64,000 bases of DNA from Actinernus sp. WN-2022. Lineage: Eukaryota; Cnidaria; Anthozoa; Actiniaria; Actinernidae. A model generated the notes under the pieces. The model made no database searches. It was not told the origin of the DNA and worked only from the letters and a program-made list of their open reading frames with translations. Position numbers and translations under genes: made by a program. Positions 39,251 to 54,200 of the stretch are shown here, in pieces (position 1 is the first letter of the stretch; each line of letters begins with the position of its first letter). The stretch spans positions 50,192,021-50,256,020 of the forward strand of contig JAOWCC010001634.1 in assembly GCA_030867875.1 (NCBI GenBank), read 5' to 3'.

Positions 39251-42200
39251 ATCTTGTGTGCCTTTAAGCTTTAAAAGCCAGTTACTCGTGTTTCTGCCGT
39301 TTTCGTGAAAGCGCAAATGACAGTTTACGACTTTTCTGGCCTTTCTTTCCAATAATTGATCTGTAGGTATTTTATGAGGGTGGTGTGGGGTGGGGAGGAG
39401 TAGTTCAAATTTTTTCGCGAAAAACCAACTTTGCCTGACGTATGGCGCAACGATTTGCTTAGTGAAAGATGTACATTTTCCACTAGGTCTGAGAAAAAAG
39501 GTGCATTTTTGGGATGAAAACGTTGAAAAGTGAGTTACTGGCTTTTAAAGCCAACAAGTACGCATTAATTTACTTGTGTAACCTAAATTTCAAAGTGGCG
39601 CCATTTCTCGACCTTTTAATGGATTTCGATGCACTATACGGCAATACAACGTTCTCTTCATGTAGATTGCGTGTAATTGATGGAAGTTTCCTGTATTTTG
39701 AGTAACAATACCAGAAAATGGCCTTTTTCTAACCTAAGCATAACCTCTAGGTCTCAAATAAAGAAATTATGGGATAGATCTCACACAAGTAAATTATGGG
39801 ATAGAAAGGCCATTAAAGTCTTCAACTGTCATTTGCCGTTTCAAGAAAACGGCAAAAACACGAGTTACTGGCTTTTAAAGCTTAAAGGCACACAAGATCT
39901 AGCATGTTTTCACAAAAGGGGGTGTTAGGTTCCAAGGCTCCTTTTGTGAAAACATGCTAGATCTTGTGTGCCTTTAAGCTTTAAAAGCCAGTTACTCGTG
40001 TTTCTGCCGTTTTCGTGAAAGCGCAAATGACAGTTTACGACTTTTCTGGCCTTTCTTTCCAATAATTGATCTGTAGGTATTTTATGAGGGTGGTGTGGGG
40101 TGGGGAGGAGTAGTTCAAATTTTTTCGCGAAAAACCAACTTTGCCTGACGTATGGCGCAACGATTTGCTTAGTGAAAGATGTACATTTTCCACTAGGTCT
40201 GAGAAAAAAGGTGCATTTTTGGGATGAAAACGTTGAAAAGTGAGTTACTGGCTTTTAAAGCCAACAAGTACGCATTAATTTACTTGTGTAACCTAAATTT
40301 CAAAGTGGCGCCATTTCTCGACCTTTTAATGGATTTCGATGCACTATACGGCAATACAACGTTCTCTTCATGTAGATTGCGTGTAATTGATGGAAGTTTC
40401 CTGTATTTTGAGTAACAATACCAGAAAATGGCCTTTTTCTAACCTAAGCATAACCTCTAGGTCTCAAATAAAGAAATTATGGGATAGATCTCACACAAGT
40501 AAATTATGGGATAGAAAGGCCATTAAAGTCTTCAACTGTCATTTGCCGTTTCAAGAAAACGGCAAAAACACGAGTTACTGGCTTTTAAAGCTTAAAGGCA
40601 CACAAGAATCTTGTGTGCCTTTAAGCTTTAAAAGCCAGTTACTCGTGTTTCTGCCGTTTTCGTGAAAGCGCAAATGACAGTTTACGACTTTTCTGGCCTT
40701 TCTTTCCAATAATTGATCTGTAGGTATTTTATGAGGGTGGTGTGGGGTGGGGAGGAGTAGTTCAAATTTTTTCGCGAAAAACCAACTTTGCCTGACGTAT
40801 GGCGTAACGATTTGCTTAGTGAAAGATGTACATTTTCCACTAGGTCTGAGAAAAAAGGTGCATTTTTGGGATGAAAACGTTGAAAAGTGAGTTACTGGCT
40901 TTTAAAGCCAACAAGTACGCATTAATTTACTTGTGTAACCTAAATTTCAAAGTGGCGCCATTTCTCGACCTTTTAATGGATTTCGATGCACTATACGGCA
41001 ATACAACGTTCTCTTCATGTAGATTGCGTGTAATTGATGGAAGTTTCCTGTATTTTGAGTAACAATACCAGAAAATGGCCTTTTTCTAACCTAAGCATAA
41101 CCTCTAGGTCTCAAATAAAGAAATTATGGGATAGATCTCACACAAGTAAATTATGGGATAGAAAGGCCATTAAAGTCTTCAACTGTCATTTGCCGTTTCA
41201 AGAAAACGGCAAAAACACGAGTTACTGGCTTTTAAAGCTTAAAGGCACACAAGATCTAGCATGTTTTCACAAAAGGGGGTGTTAGGTTCCAAGGCTCCTT
41301 TTGTGAAAACATGCTAGATCTTGTGTGCCTTTAAGCTTTAAAAGCCAGTTACTCGTGTTTCTGCCGTTTTCGTGAAAGCGCAAATGACAGTTTACGACTT
41401 TTCTGGCCTTTCTTTCCAATAATTGATCTGTAGGTATTTTATGAGGGTGGTGTGGGGTGGGGAGGAGTAGTTCAAATTTTTTCGCGAAAAACCAACTTTG
41501 CCTGACGTATGGCGCAACGATTTGCTTAGTGAAAGATGTACATTTTCCACTAGGTCTGAGAAAAAAGGTGCATTTTTGGGATGAAAACGTTGAAAAGTGA
41601 GTTACTGGCTTTTAAAGCCAACAAGTACGCATTAATTTACTTGTGTAACCTAAATTTCAAAGTGGCGCCATTTCTCGACCTTTTAATGGATTTCGATGCA
41701 CTATACGGCAATACAACGTTCTCTTCATGTAGATTGCGTGTAATTGATGGAAGTTTCCTGTATTTTGAGTAACAATACCAGAAAATGGCCTTTTTCTAAC
41801 CTAAGCATAACCTCTAGGTCTCAAATAAAGAAATTATGGGATAGATCTCACACAAGTAAATTATGGGATAGAAAGGCCATTAAAGTCTTCAACTGTCATT
41901 TGCCGTTTCAAGAAAACGGCAAAAACACGAGTTACTGGCTTTTAAAGCTTAAAGGCACACAAGATCTAGCATGTTTTCACAAAAGGGGGTGTTAGGTTCC
42001 AAGGCTCCTTTTGTGAAAACATGCTAGATCTTGTGTGCCTTTAAGCTTTAAAAGCCAGTTACTCGTGTTTCTGCCGTTTTCGTGAAAGCGCAAATGACAG
42101 TTTACGACTTTTCTGGCCTTTCTTTCCAATAATTGATCTGTAGGTATTTTATGAGGGTGGTGTGGGGTGGGGAGGAGTAGTTCAAATTTTTTCGCGAAAA

Positions 42201-45200
42201 ACCAACTTTGCCTGACGTATGGCGCAACGATTTGCTTAGTGAAAGATGTACATTTTCCACTAGGTCTGAGAAAAAAGGTGCATTTTTGGGATGAAAACGT
42301 TGAAAAGTGAGTTACTGGCTTTTAAAGCCAACAAGTACGCATTAATTTACTTGTGTAACCTAAATTTCAAAGTGGCGCCATTTCTCGACCTTTTAATGGA
42401 TTTCGATGCACTATACGGCAATACAACGTTCTCTTCATGTAGATTGCGTGTAATTGATGGAAGTTTCCTGTATTTTGAGTAACAATACCAGAAAATGGCC
42501 TTTTTCTAACCTAAGCATAACCTCTAGGTCTCAAATAAAGAAATTATGGGATAGATCTCACACAAGTAAATTATGGGATAGAAAGGCCATTAAAGTCTTC
42601 AACTGTCATTTGCCGTTTCAAGAAAACGGCAAAAACACGAGTTACTGGCTTTTAAAGCTTAAAGGCACACAAGATCTAGCATGTTTTCACAAAAGGGGGT
42701 GTTAGGTTCCAAGGCTCCTTTTGTGAAAACATGCTAGATCTTGTGTGCCTTTAAGCTTTAAAAGCCAGTTACTCGTGTTTCTGCCGTTTTCGTGAAAGCG
42801 CAAATGACAGTTTACGACTTTTCTGGCCTTTCTTTCCAATAATTGATCTGTAGGTATTTTATGAGGGTGGTGTGGGGTGGGGAGGAGTAGTTCAAATTTT
42901 TTCGCGAAAAACCAACTTTGCCTGACGTATGGCGCAACGATTTGCTTAGTGAAAGATGTACATTTTCCACTAGGTCTGAGAAAAAAGGTGCATTTTTGGG
43001 ATGAAAACGTTGAAAAGTGAGTTACTGGCTTTTAAAGCCAACAAGTACGCATTAATTTACTTGTGTAACCTAAATTTCAAAGTGGCGCCATTTCTCGACC
43101 TTTTAATGGATTTCGATGCACTATACGGCAATACAACGTTCTCTTCATGTAGATTGCGTGTAATTGATGGAAGTTTCCTGTATTTTGAGTAACAATACCA
43201 GAAAATGGCCTTTTTCTAACCTAAGCATAACCTCTAGGTCTCAAATAAAGAAATTATGGGATAGATCTCACACAAGTAAATTATGGGATAGAAAGGCCAT
43301 TAAAGTCTTCAACTGTCATTTGCCGTTTCAAGAAAACGGCAAAAACACGAGTTACTGGCTTTTAAAGCTTAAAGGCACACAAGAATCTTGTGTGCCTTTA
43401 AGCTTTAAAAGCCAGTTACTCGTGTTTCTGCCGTTTTCGTGAAAGCGCAAATGACAGTTTACGACTTTTCTGGCCTTTCTTTCCAATAATTGATCTGTAG
43501 GTATTTTATGAGGGTGGTGTGGGGTGGGGAGGAGTAGTTCAATTTTTTTCGCGAAAAACCAACTTTGCCTGACGTATGGCGCAACGATTTGCTTAGTGAA
43601 AGATGTACATTTTCCACTAGGTCTGAGAAAAAAGGTGCATTTTTGGGATGAAAACGTTGAAAAGTGAGTTACTGGCTTTTAAAGCCAACAAGTACGCATT
43701 AATTTACTTGTGTAACCTAAATTTCAAAGTGGCGCCATTTCTCGACCTTTTAATGGATTTCGATGCACTATACGGCAATACAACGTTCTCTTCATGTAGA
43801 TTGCGTGTAATTGATGGAAGTTTCCTGTATTTTGAGTAACAATACCAGAAAATGGCCTTTTTCTAACCTAAGCATAACCTCTAGGTCTCAAATAATGAAA
43901 TTATGGGATAGATCTCACACAAGTAAATTATGGGATAGAAAGGCCATTAAAGTCTTCAACTGTCATTTGCCGTTTCAAGAAAACGGCAAAAACACGAGTT
44001 ACTGGCTTTTAAAGCTTAAAGGCACACAAGAATCTTGTGTGCCTTTAAGCTTTAAAAGCCAGTTACTCGTGTTTCTGCCGTTTTCGTGAAAGCGCAAATG
44101 ACAGTTTACGACTTTTCTGGCCTTTCTTTCCAATAATTGATCTGTAGGTATTTTATGAGGGTGGTGTGGGGTGGGGAGGAGTAGTTCAAATTTTTTCGCG
44201 AAAAACCAACTTTGCCTGACGTATGGCGCAACGATTTGCTTAGTGAAAGATGTACATTTTCCACTAGGTCTGAGAAAAAAGGTGCATTTTTGGGATGAAA
44301 ACGTTGAAAAGTGAGTTACTGGCTTTTAAAGCCAACAAGTACGCATTAATTTACTTGTGTAACCTAAATTTCAAAGTGGCGCCATTTCTCGACCTTTTAA
44401 TGGATTTCGATGCACTATACGGCAATACAACGTTCTCTTCATGTAGATTGCGTGTAATTGATGGAAGTTTCCTGTATTTTGAGTAACAATACCAGAAAAT
44501 GGCCTTTTTCTAACCTAAGCATAACCTCTAGGTCTCAAATAAAGAAATTATGGGATAGATCTCACACAAGTAAATTATGGGATAGAAAGGCCATTAAAGT
44601 CTTCAACTGTCATTTGCCGTTTCAAGAAAACGGCAAAAACACGAGTTACTGGCTTTTAAAGCTTAAAGGCACACAAGAATCTTGTGTGCCTTTAAGCTTT
44701 AAAAGCCAGTTACTCGTGTTTCTGCCGTTTTCGTGAAAGCGCAAATGACAGTTTACGACTTTTCTGGCCTTTCTTTCCAATAATTGATCTGTAGGTATTT
44801 TATGAGGGTGGTGTGGGGTGGGGAGGAGTAGTTCAAATTTTTTCGCGAAAAACCAACTTTGCCTGACGTATGGCGTAACGATTTGCTTAGTGAAAGATGT
44901 ACATTTTCCACTAGGTCTGAGAAAAAAGGTGCATTTTTGGGATGAAAACGTTGAAAAGTGAGTTACTGGCTTTTAAAGCCAACAAGTACGCATTAATTTA
45001 CTTGTGTAACCTAAATTTCAAAGTGGCGCCATTTCTCGACCTTTTAATGGATTTCGATGCACTATACGGCAATACAACGTTCTCTTCATGTAGATTGCGT
45101 GTAATTGATGGAAGTTTCCTGTATTTTGAGTAACAATACCAGAAAATGGCCTTTTTCTAACCTAAGCATAACCTCTAGGTCTCAAATAAAGAAATTATGG

Positions 45201-48200
45201 GATAGATCTCACACAAGTAAATTATGGGATAGAAAGGCCATTAAAGTCTTCAACTGTCATTTGCCGTTTCAAGAAAACGGCAAAAACACGAGTTACTGGC
45301 TTTTAAAGCTTAAAGGCACACAAGATCTAGCATGTTTTCACAAAAGGGGGTGTTAGGTTCCAAGGCTCCTTTTGTGAAAACATGCTAGATCTTGTGTGCC
45401 TTTAAGCTTTAAAAGCCAGTTACTCGTGTTTCTGCCGTTTTCGTGAAAGCGCAAATGACAGTTTACGACTTTTCTGGCCTTTCTTTCCAATAATTGATCT
45501 GTAGGTATTTTATGAGGGTGGTGTGGGGTGGGGAGGAGTAGTTCAAATTTTTTCGCGAAAAACCAACTTTGCCTGACGTATGGCGTAACGATTTGCTTAG
45601 TGAAAGATGTACATTTTCCACTAGGTCTGAGAAAAAAGGTGCATTTTTGGGATGAAAACGTTGAAAAGTGAGTTACTGGCTTTTAAAGCCAACAAGTACG
45701 CATTAATTTACTTGTGTAACCTAAATTTCAAAGTGGCGCCATTTCTCGACCTTTTAATGGATTTCGATGCACTATACGGCAATACAACGTTCTCTTCATG
45801 TAGATTGCGTGTAATTGATGGAAGTTTCCTGTATTTTGAGTAACAATACCAGAAAATGGCCTTTTTCTAACCTAAGCATAACCTCTAGGTCTCAAATAAA
45901 GAAATTATGGGATAGATCTCACACAAGTAAATTATGGGATAGAAAGGCCATTAAAGTCTTCAACTGTCATTTGCCGTTTCAAGAAAACGGCAAAAACACG
46001 AGTTACTGGCTTTTAAAGCTTAAAGGCACACAAGATCTAGCATGTTTTCACAAAAGGGGGTGTTAGGTTCCAAGGCTCCTTTTGTGAAAACATGCTAGAT
46101 CTTGTGTGCCTTTAAGCTTTAAAAGCCAGTTACTCGTGTTTCTGCCGTTTTCGTGAAAGCGCAAATGACAGTTTACGACTTTTCTGGCCTTTCTTTCCAA
46201 TAATTGATCTGTAGGTATTTTATGAGGGTGGTGTGGGGTGGGGAGGAGTAGTTCAAATTTTTTCGCGAAAAACCAACTTTGCCTGACGTATGGCGCAACG
46301 ATTTGCTTAGTGAAAGATGTACATTTTCCACTAGGTCTGAGAAAAAAGGTGCATTTTTGGGATGAAAACGTTGAAAAGTGAGTTACTGGCTTTTAAAGCC
46401 AACAAGTACGCATTAATTTACTTGTGTAACCTAAATTTCAAAGTGGCGCCATTTCTCGACCTTTTAATGGATTTCGATGCACTATACGGCAATACAACGT
46501 TCTCTTCATGTAGATTGCGTGTAATTGATGGAAGTTTCCTGTATTTTGAGTAACAATACCAGAAAATGGCCTTTTTCTAACCTAAGCATAACCTCTAGGT
46601 CTCAAATAAAGAAATTATGGGATAGATCTCACACAAGTAAATTATGGGATAGAAAGGCCATTAAAGTCTTCAACTGTCATTTGCCGTTTCAAGAAAACGG
46701 CAAAAACACGAGTTACTGGCTTTTAAAGCTTAAAGGCACACAAGATCTAGCATGTTTTCACAAAAGGGGGTGTTAGGTTCCAAGGCTCCTTTTGTGAAAA
46801 CATGCTAGATCTTGTGTGCCTTTAAGCTTTAAAAGCCAGTTACTCGTGTTTCTGCCGTTTTCGTGAAAGCGCAAATGACAGTTTACGACTTTTCTGGCCT
46901 TTCTTTCCAATAATTGATCTGTAGGTATTTTATGAGGGTGGTGTGGGGTGGGGAGGAGTAGTTCAAATTTTTTCGCGAAAAACCAACTTTGCCTGACGTA
47001 TGGCGCAACGATTTGCTTAGTGAAAGATGTACATTTTCCACTAGGTCTGAGAAAAAAGGTGCATTTTTGGGATGAAAACGTTGAAAAGTGAGTTACTGGC
47101 TTTTAAAGCCAACAAGTACGCATTAATTTACTTGTGTAACCTAAATTTCAAAGTGGCGCCATTTCTCGACCTTTTAATGGATTTCGATGCACTATACGGC
47201 AATACAACGTTCTCTTCATGTAGATTGCGTGTAATTGATGGAAGTTTCCTGTATTTTGAGTAACAATACCAGAAAATGGCCTTTTTCTAACCTAAGCATA
47301 ACCTCTAGGTCTCAAATAAAGAAATTATGGGATAGATCTCACACAAGTAAATTATGGGATAGAAAGGCCATTAAAGTCTTCAACTGTCATTTGCCGTTTC
47401 AAGAAAACGGCAAAAACACGAGTTACTGGCTTTTAAAGCTTAAAGGCACACAAGAATCTTGTGTGCCTTTAAGCTTTAAAAGCCAGTTACTCGTGTTTCT
47501 GCCGTTTTCGTGAAAGCGCAAATGACAGTTTACGACTTTTCTGGCCTTTCTTTCCAATAATTGATCTGTAGGTATTTTATGAGGGTGGTGTGGGGTGGGG
47601 AGGAGTAGTTCAAATTTTTTCGCGAAAAACCAACTTTGCCTGACGTATGGCGTAACGATTTGCTTAGTGAAAGATGTACATTTTCCACTAGGTCTGAGAA
47701 AAAAGGTGCATTTTTGGGATGAAAACGTTGAAAAGTGAGTTACTGGCTTTTAAAGCCAACAAGTACGCATTAATTTACTTGTGTAACCTAAATTTCAAAG
47801 TGGCGCCATTTCTCGACCTTTTAATGGATTTCGATGCACTATACGGCAATACAACGTTCTCTTCATGTAGATTGCGTGTAATTGATGGAAGTTTCCTGTA
47901 TTTTGAGTAACAATACCAGAAAATGGCCTTTTTCTAACCTAAGCATAACCTCTAGGTCTCAAATAAAGAAATTATGGGATAGATCTCACACAAGTAAATT
48001 ATGGGATAGAAAGGCCATTAAAGTCTTCAACTGTCATTTGCCGTTTCAAGAAAACGGCAAAAACACGAGTTACTGGCTTTTAAAGCTTAAAGGCACACAA
48101 GATCTAGCATGTTTTCACAAAAGGGGGTGTTAGGTTCCAAGGCTCCTTTTGTGAAAACATGCTAGATCTTGTGTGCCTTTAAGCTTTAAAAGCCAGTTAC

Positions 48201-51200
48201 TCGTGTTTCTGCCGTTTTCGTGAAAGCGCAAATGACAGTTTACGACTTTTCTGGCCTTTCTTTCCAATAATTGATCTGTAGGTATTTTATGAGGGTGGTG
48301 TGGGGTGGGGAGGAGTAGTTCAAATTTTTTCGCGAAAAACCAACTTTGCCTGACGTATGGCGCAACGATTTGCTTAGTGAAAGATGTACATTTTCCACTA
48401 GGTCTGAGAAAAAAGGTGCATTTTTGGGATGAAAACGTTGAAAAGTGAGTTACTGGCTTTTAAAGCCAACAAGTACGCATTAATTTACTTGTGTAACCTA
48501 AATTTCAAAGTGGCGCCATTTCTCGACCTTTTAATGGATTTCGATGCACTATACGGCAATACAACGTTCTCTTCATGTAGATTGCGTGTAATTGATGGAA
48601 GTTTCCTGTATTTTGAGTAACAATACCAGAAAATGGCCTTTTTCTAACCTAAGCATAACCTCTAGGTCTCAAATAAAGAAATTATGGGATAGATCTCACA
48701 CAAGTAAATTATGGGATAGAAAGGCCATTAAAGTCTTCAACTGTCATTTGCCGTTTCAAGAAAACGGCAAAAACACGAGTTACTGGCTTTTAAAGCTTAA
48801 AGGCACACAAGATCTAGCATGTTTTCACAAAAGGGGGTGTTAGGTTCCAAGGCTCCTTTTGTGAAAACATGCTAGATCTTGTGTGCCTTTAAGCTTTAAA
48901 AGCCAGTTACTCGTGTTTCTGCCGTTTTCGTGAAAGCGCAAATGACAGTTTACGACTTTTCTGGCCTTTCTTTCCAATAATTGATCTGTAGGTATTTTAT
49001 GAGGGTGGTGTGGGGTGGGGAGGAGTAGTTCAATTTTTTTCGCGAAAAACCAACTTTGCCTGACGTATGGCGCAACGATTTGCTTAGTGAAAGATGTACA
49101 TTTTCCACTAGGTCTGAGAAAAAAGGTGCATTTTTGGGATGAAAACGTTGAAAAGTGAGTTACTGGCTTTTAAAGCCAACAAGTACGCATTAATTTACTT
49201 GTGTAACCTAAATTTCAAAGTGGCGCCATTTCTCGACCTTTTAATGGATTTCGATGCACTATACGGCAATACAACGTTCTCTTCATGTAGATTGCGTGTA
49301 ATTGATGGAAGTTTCCTGTATTTTGAGTAACAATACCAGAAAATGGCCTTTTTCTAACCTAAGCATAACCTCTAGGTCTCAAATAATGAAATTATGGGAT
49401 AGATCTCACACAAGTAAATTATGGGATAGAAAGGCCATTAAAGTCTTCAACTGTCATTTGCCGTTTCAAGAAAACGGCAAAAACACGAGTTACTGGCTTT
49501 TAAAGCTTAAAGGCACACAAGAATCTTGTGTGCCTTTAAGCTTTAAAAGCCAGTTACTCGTGTTTCTGCCGTTTTCGTGAAAGCGCAAATGACAGTTTAC
49601 GACTTTTCTGGCCTTTCTTTCCAATAATTGATCTGTAGGTATTTTATGAGGGTGGTGTGGGGTGGGGAGGAGTAGTTCAAATTTTTTCGCGAAAAACCAA
49701 CTTTGCCTGACGTATGGCGTAACGATTTGCTTAGTGAAAGATGTACATTTTCCACTAGGTCTGAGAAAAAAGGTGCATTTTTGGGATGAAAACGTTGAAA
49801 AGTGAGTTACTGGCTTTTAAAGCCAACAAGTACGCATTAATTTACTTGTGTAACCTAAATTTCAAAGTGGCGCCATTTCTCGACCTTTTAATGGATTTCG
49901 ATGCACTATACGGCAATACAACGTTCTCTTCATGTAGATTGCGTGTAATTGATGGAAGTTTCCTGTATTTTGAGTAACAATACCAGAAAATGGCCTTTTT
50001 CTAACCTAAGCATAACCTCTAGGTCTCAAATAAAGAAATTATGGGATAGATCTCACACAAGTAAATTATGGGATAGAAAGGCCATTAAAGTCTTCAACTG
50101 TCATTTGCCGTTTCAAGAAAACGGCAAAAACACGAGTTACTGGCTTTTAAAGCTTAAAGGCACACAAGATCTAGCATGTTTTCACAAAAGGGGGTGTTAG
50201 GTTCCAAGGCTCCTTTTGTGAAAACATGCTAGATCTTGTGTGCCTTTAAGCTTTAAAAGCCAGTTACTCGTGTTTCTGCCGTTTTCGTGAAAGCGCAAAT
50301 GACAGTTTACGACTTTTCTGGCCTTTCTTTCCAATAATTGATCTGTAGGTATTTTATGAGGGTGGTGTGGGGTGGGGAGGAGTAGTTCAAATTTTTTCGC
50401 GAAAAACCAACTTTGCCTGACGTATGGCGCAACGATTTGCTTAGTGAAAGATGTACATTTTCCACTAGGTCTGAGAAAAAAGGTGCATTTTTGGGATGAA
50501 AACGTTGAAAAGTGAGTTACTGGCTTTTAAAGCCAACAAGTACGCATTAATTTACTTGTGTAACCTAAATTTCAAAGTGGCGCCATTTCTCGACCTTTTA
50601 ATGGATTTCGATGCACTATACGGCAATACAACGTTCTCTTCATGTAGATTGCGTGTAATTGATGGAAGTTTCCTGTATTTTGAGTAACAATACCAGAAAA
50701 TGGCCTTTTTCTAACCTAAGCATAACCTCTAGGTCTCAAATAAAGAAATTATGGGATAGATCTCACACAAGTAAATTATGGGATAGAAAGGCCATTAAAG
50801 TCTTCAACTGTCATTTGCCGTTTCAAGAAAACGGCAAAAACACGAGTTACTGGCTTTTAAAGCTTAAAGGCACACAAGATCTAGCATGTTTTCACAAAAG
50901 GGGGTGTTAGGTTCCAAGGCTCCTTTTGTGAAAACATGCTAGATCTTGTGTGCCTTTAAGCTTTAAAAGCCAGTTACTCGTGTTTCTGCCGTTTTCGTGA
51001 AAGCGCAAATGACAGTTTACGACTTTTCTGGCCTTTCTTTCCAATAATTGATCTGTAGGTATTTTATGAGGGTGGTGTGGGGTGGGGAGGAGTAGTTCAA
51101 TTTTTTTCGCGAAAAACCAACTTTGCCTGACGTATGGCGCAACGATTTGCTTAGTGAAAGATGTACATTTTCCACTAGGTCTGAGAAAAAAGGTGCATTT

Positions 51201-54200
51201 TTGGGATGAAAACGTTGAAAAGTGAGTTACTGGCTTTTAAAGCCAACAAGTACGCATTAATTTACTTGTGTAACCTAAATTTCAAAGTGGCGCCATTTCT
51301 CGACCTTTTAATGGATTTCGATGCACTATACGGCAATACAACGTTCTCTTCATGTAGATTGCGTGTAATTGATGGAAGTTTCCTGTATTTTGAGTAACAA
51401 TACCAGAAAATGGCCTTTTTCTAACCTAAGCATAACCTCTAGGTCTCAAATAATGAAATTATGGGATAGATCTCACACAAGTAAATTATGGGATAGAAAG
51501 GCCATTAAAGTCTTCAACTGTCATTTGCCGTTTCAAGAAAACGGCAAAAACACGAGTTACTGGCTTTTAAAGCTTAAAGGCACACAAGAATCTTGTGTGC
51601 CTTTAAGCTTTAAAAGCCAGTTACTCGTGTTTCTGCCGTTTTCGTGAAAGCGCAAATGACAGTTTACGACTTTTCTGGCCTTTCTTTCCAATAATTGATC
51701 TGTAGGTATTTTATGAGGGTGGTGTGGGGTGGGGAGGAGTAGTTCAAATTTTTTCGCGAAAAACCAACTTTGCCTGACGTATGGCGCAACGATTTGCTTA
51801 GTGAAAGATGTACATTTTCCACTAGGTCTGAGAAAAAAGGTGCATTTTTGGGATGAAAACGTTGAAAAGTGAGTTACTGGCTTTTAAAGCCAACAAGTAC
51901 GCATTAATTTACTTGTGTAACCTAAATTTCAAAGTGGCGCCATTTCTCGACCTTTTAATGGATTTCGATGCACTATACGGCAATACAACGTTCTCTTCAT
52001 GTAGATTGCGTGTAATTGATGGAAGTTTCCTGTATTTTGAGTAACAATACCAGAAAATGGCCTTTTTCTAACCTAAGCATAACCTCTAGGTCTCAAATAA
52101 TGAAATTATGGGATAGATCTCACACAAGTAAATTATGGGATAGAAAGGCCATTAAAGTCTTCAACTGTCATTTGCCGTTTCAAGAAAACGGCAAAAACAC
52201 GAGTTACTGGCTTTTAAAGCTTAAAGGCACACAAGAATCTTGTGTGCCTTTAAGCTTTAAAAGCCAGTTACTCGTGTTTCTGCCGTTTTCGTGAAAGCGC
52301 AAATGACAGTTTACGACTTTTCTGGCCTTTCTTTCCAATAATTGATCTGTAGGTATTTTATGAGGGTGGTGTGGGGTGGGGAGGAGTAGTTCAAATTTTT
52401 TCGCGAAAAACCAACTTTGCCTGACGTATGGCGCAACGATTTGCTTAGTGAAAGATGTACATTTTCCACTAGGTCTGAGAAAAAAGGTGCATTTTTGGGA
52501 TGAAAACGTTGAAAAGTGAGTTACTGGCTTTTAAAGCCAACAAGTACGCATTAATTTACTTGTGTAACCTAAATTTCAAAGTGGCGCCATTTCTCGACCT
52601 TTTAATGGATTTCGATGCACTATACGGCAATACAACGTTCTCTTCATGTAGATTGCGTGTAATTGATGGAAGTTTCCTGTATTTTGAGTAACAATACCAG
52701 AAAATGGCCTTTTTCTAACCTAAGCATAACCTCTAGGTCTCAAATAAAGAAATTATGGGATAGATCTCACACAAGTAAATTATGGGATAGAAAGGCCATT
52801 AAAGTCTTCAACTGTCATTTGCCGTTTCAAGAAAACGGCAAAAACACGAGTTACTGGCTTTTAAAGCTTAAAGGCACACAAGAATCTTGTGTGCCTTTAA
52901 GCTTTAAAAGCCAGTTACTCGTGTTTCTGCCGTTTTCGTGAAAGCGCAAATGACAGTTTACGACTTTTCTGGCCTTTCTTTCCAATAATTGATCTGTAGG
53001 TATTTTATGAGGGTGGTGTGGGGTGGGGAGGAGTAGTTCAAATTTTTTCGCGAAAAACCAACTTTGCCTGACGTATGGCGCAACGATTTGCTTAGTGAAA
53101 GATGTACATTTTCCACTAGGTCTGAGAAAAAAGGTGCATTTTTGGGATGAAAACGTTGAAAAGTGAGTTACTGGCTTTTAAAGCCAACAAGTACGCATTA
53201 ATTTACTTGTGTAACCTAAATTTCAAAGTGGCGCCATTTCTCGACCTTTTAATGGATTTCGATGCACTATACGGCAATACAACGTTCTCTTCATGTAGAT
53301 TGCGTGTAATTGATGGAAGTTTCCTGTATTTTGAGTAACAATACCAGAAAATGGCCTTTTTCTAACCTAAGCATAACCTCTAGGTCTCAAATAAAGAAAT
53401 TATGGGATAGATCTCACACAAGTAAATTATGGGATAGAAAGGCCATTAAAGTCTTCAACTGTCATTTGCCGTTTCAAGAAAACGGCAAAAACACGAGTTA
53501 CTGGCTTTTAAAGCTTAAAGGCACACAAGATCTAGCATGTTTTCACAAAAGGGGGTGTTAGGTTCCAAGGCTCCTTTTGTGAAAACATGCTAGATCTTGT
53601 GTGCCTTTAAGCTTTAAAAGCCAGTTACTCGTGTTTCTGCCGTTTTCGTGAAAGCGCAAATGACAGTTTACGACTTTTCTGGCCTTTCTTTCCAATAATT
53701 GAGCTGTAGGTATTTTATGAGGGTGGTGTGGGGTGGGGAGGAGTAGTTCAAATTTTTTCGCGAAAAACCAACTTTGCCTGACGTATGGCGCAACGATTTG
53801 CTTAGTGAAAGATGTACATTTTCCACTAGGTCTGAGAAAAAAGGTGCATTTTTGGGATGAAAACGTTGAAAAGTGAGTTACTGGCTTTTAAAGCCAACAA
53901 GTACGCATTAATTTACTTGTGTAACCTAAATTTCAAAGTGGCGCCATTTCTCGACCTTTTAATGGATTTCGATGCACTATACGGCAATACAACGTTCTCT
54001 TCATGTAGATTGCGTGTAATTGATGGAAGTTTCCTGTATTTTGAGTAACAATACCAGAAAATGGCCTTTTTCTAACCTAAGCATAACCTCTAGGTCTCAA
54101 ATAAAGAAATTATGGGATAGATCTCACACAAGTAAATTATGGGATAGAAAGGCCATTAAAGTCTTCAACTGTCATTTGCCGTTTCAAGAAAACGGCAAAA

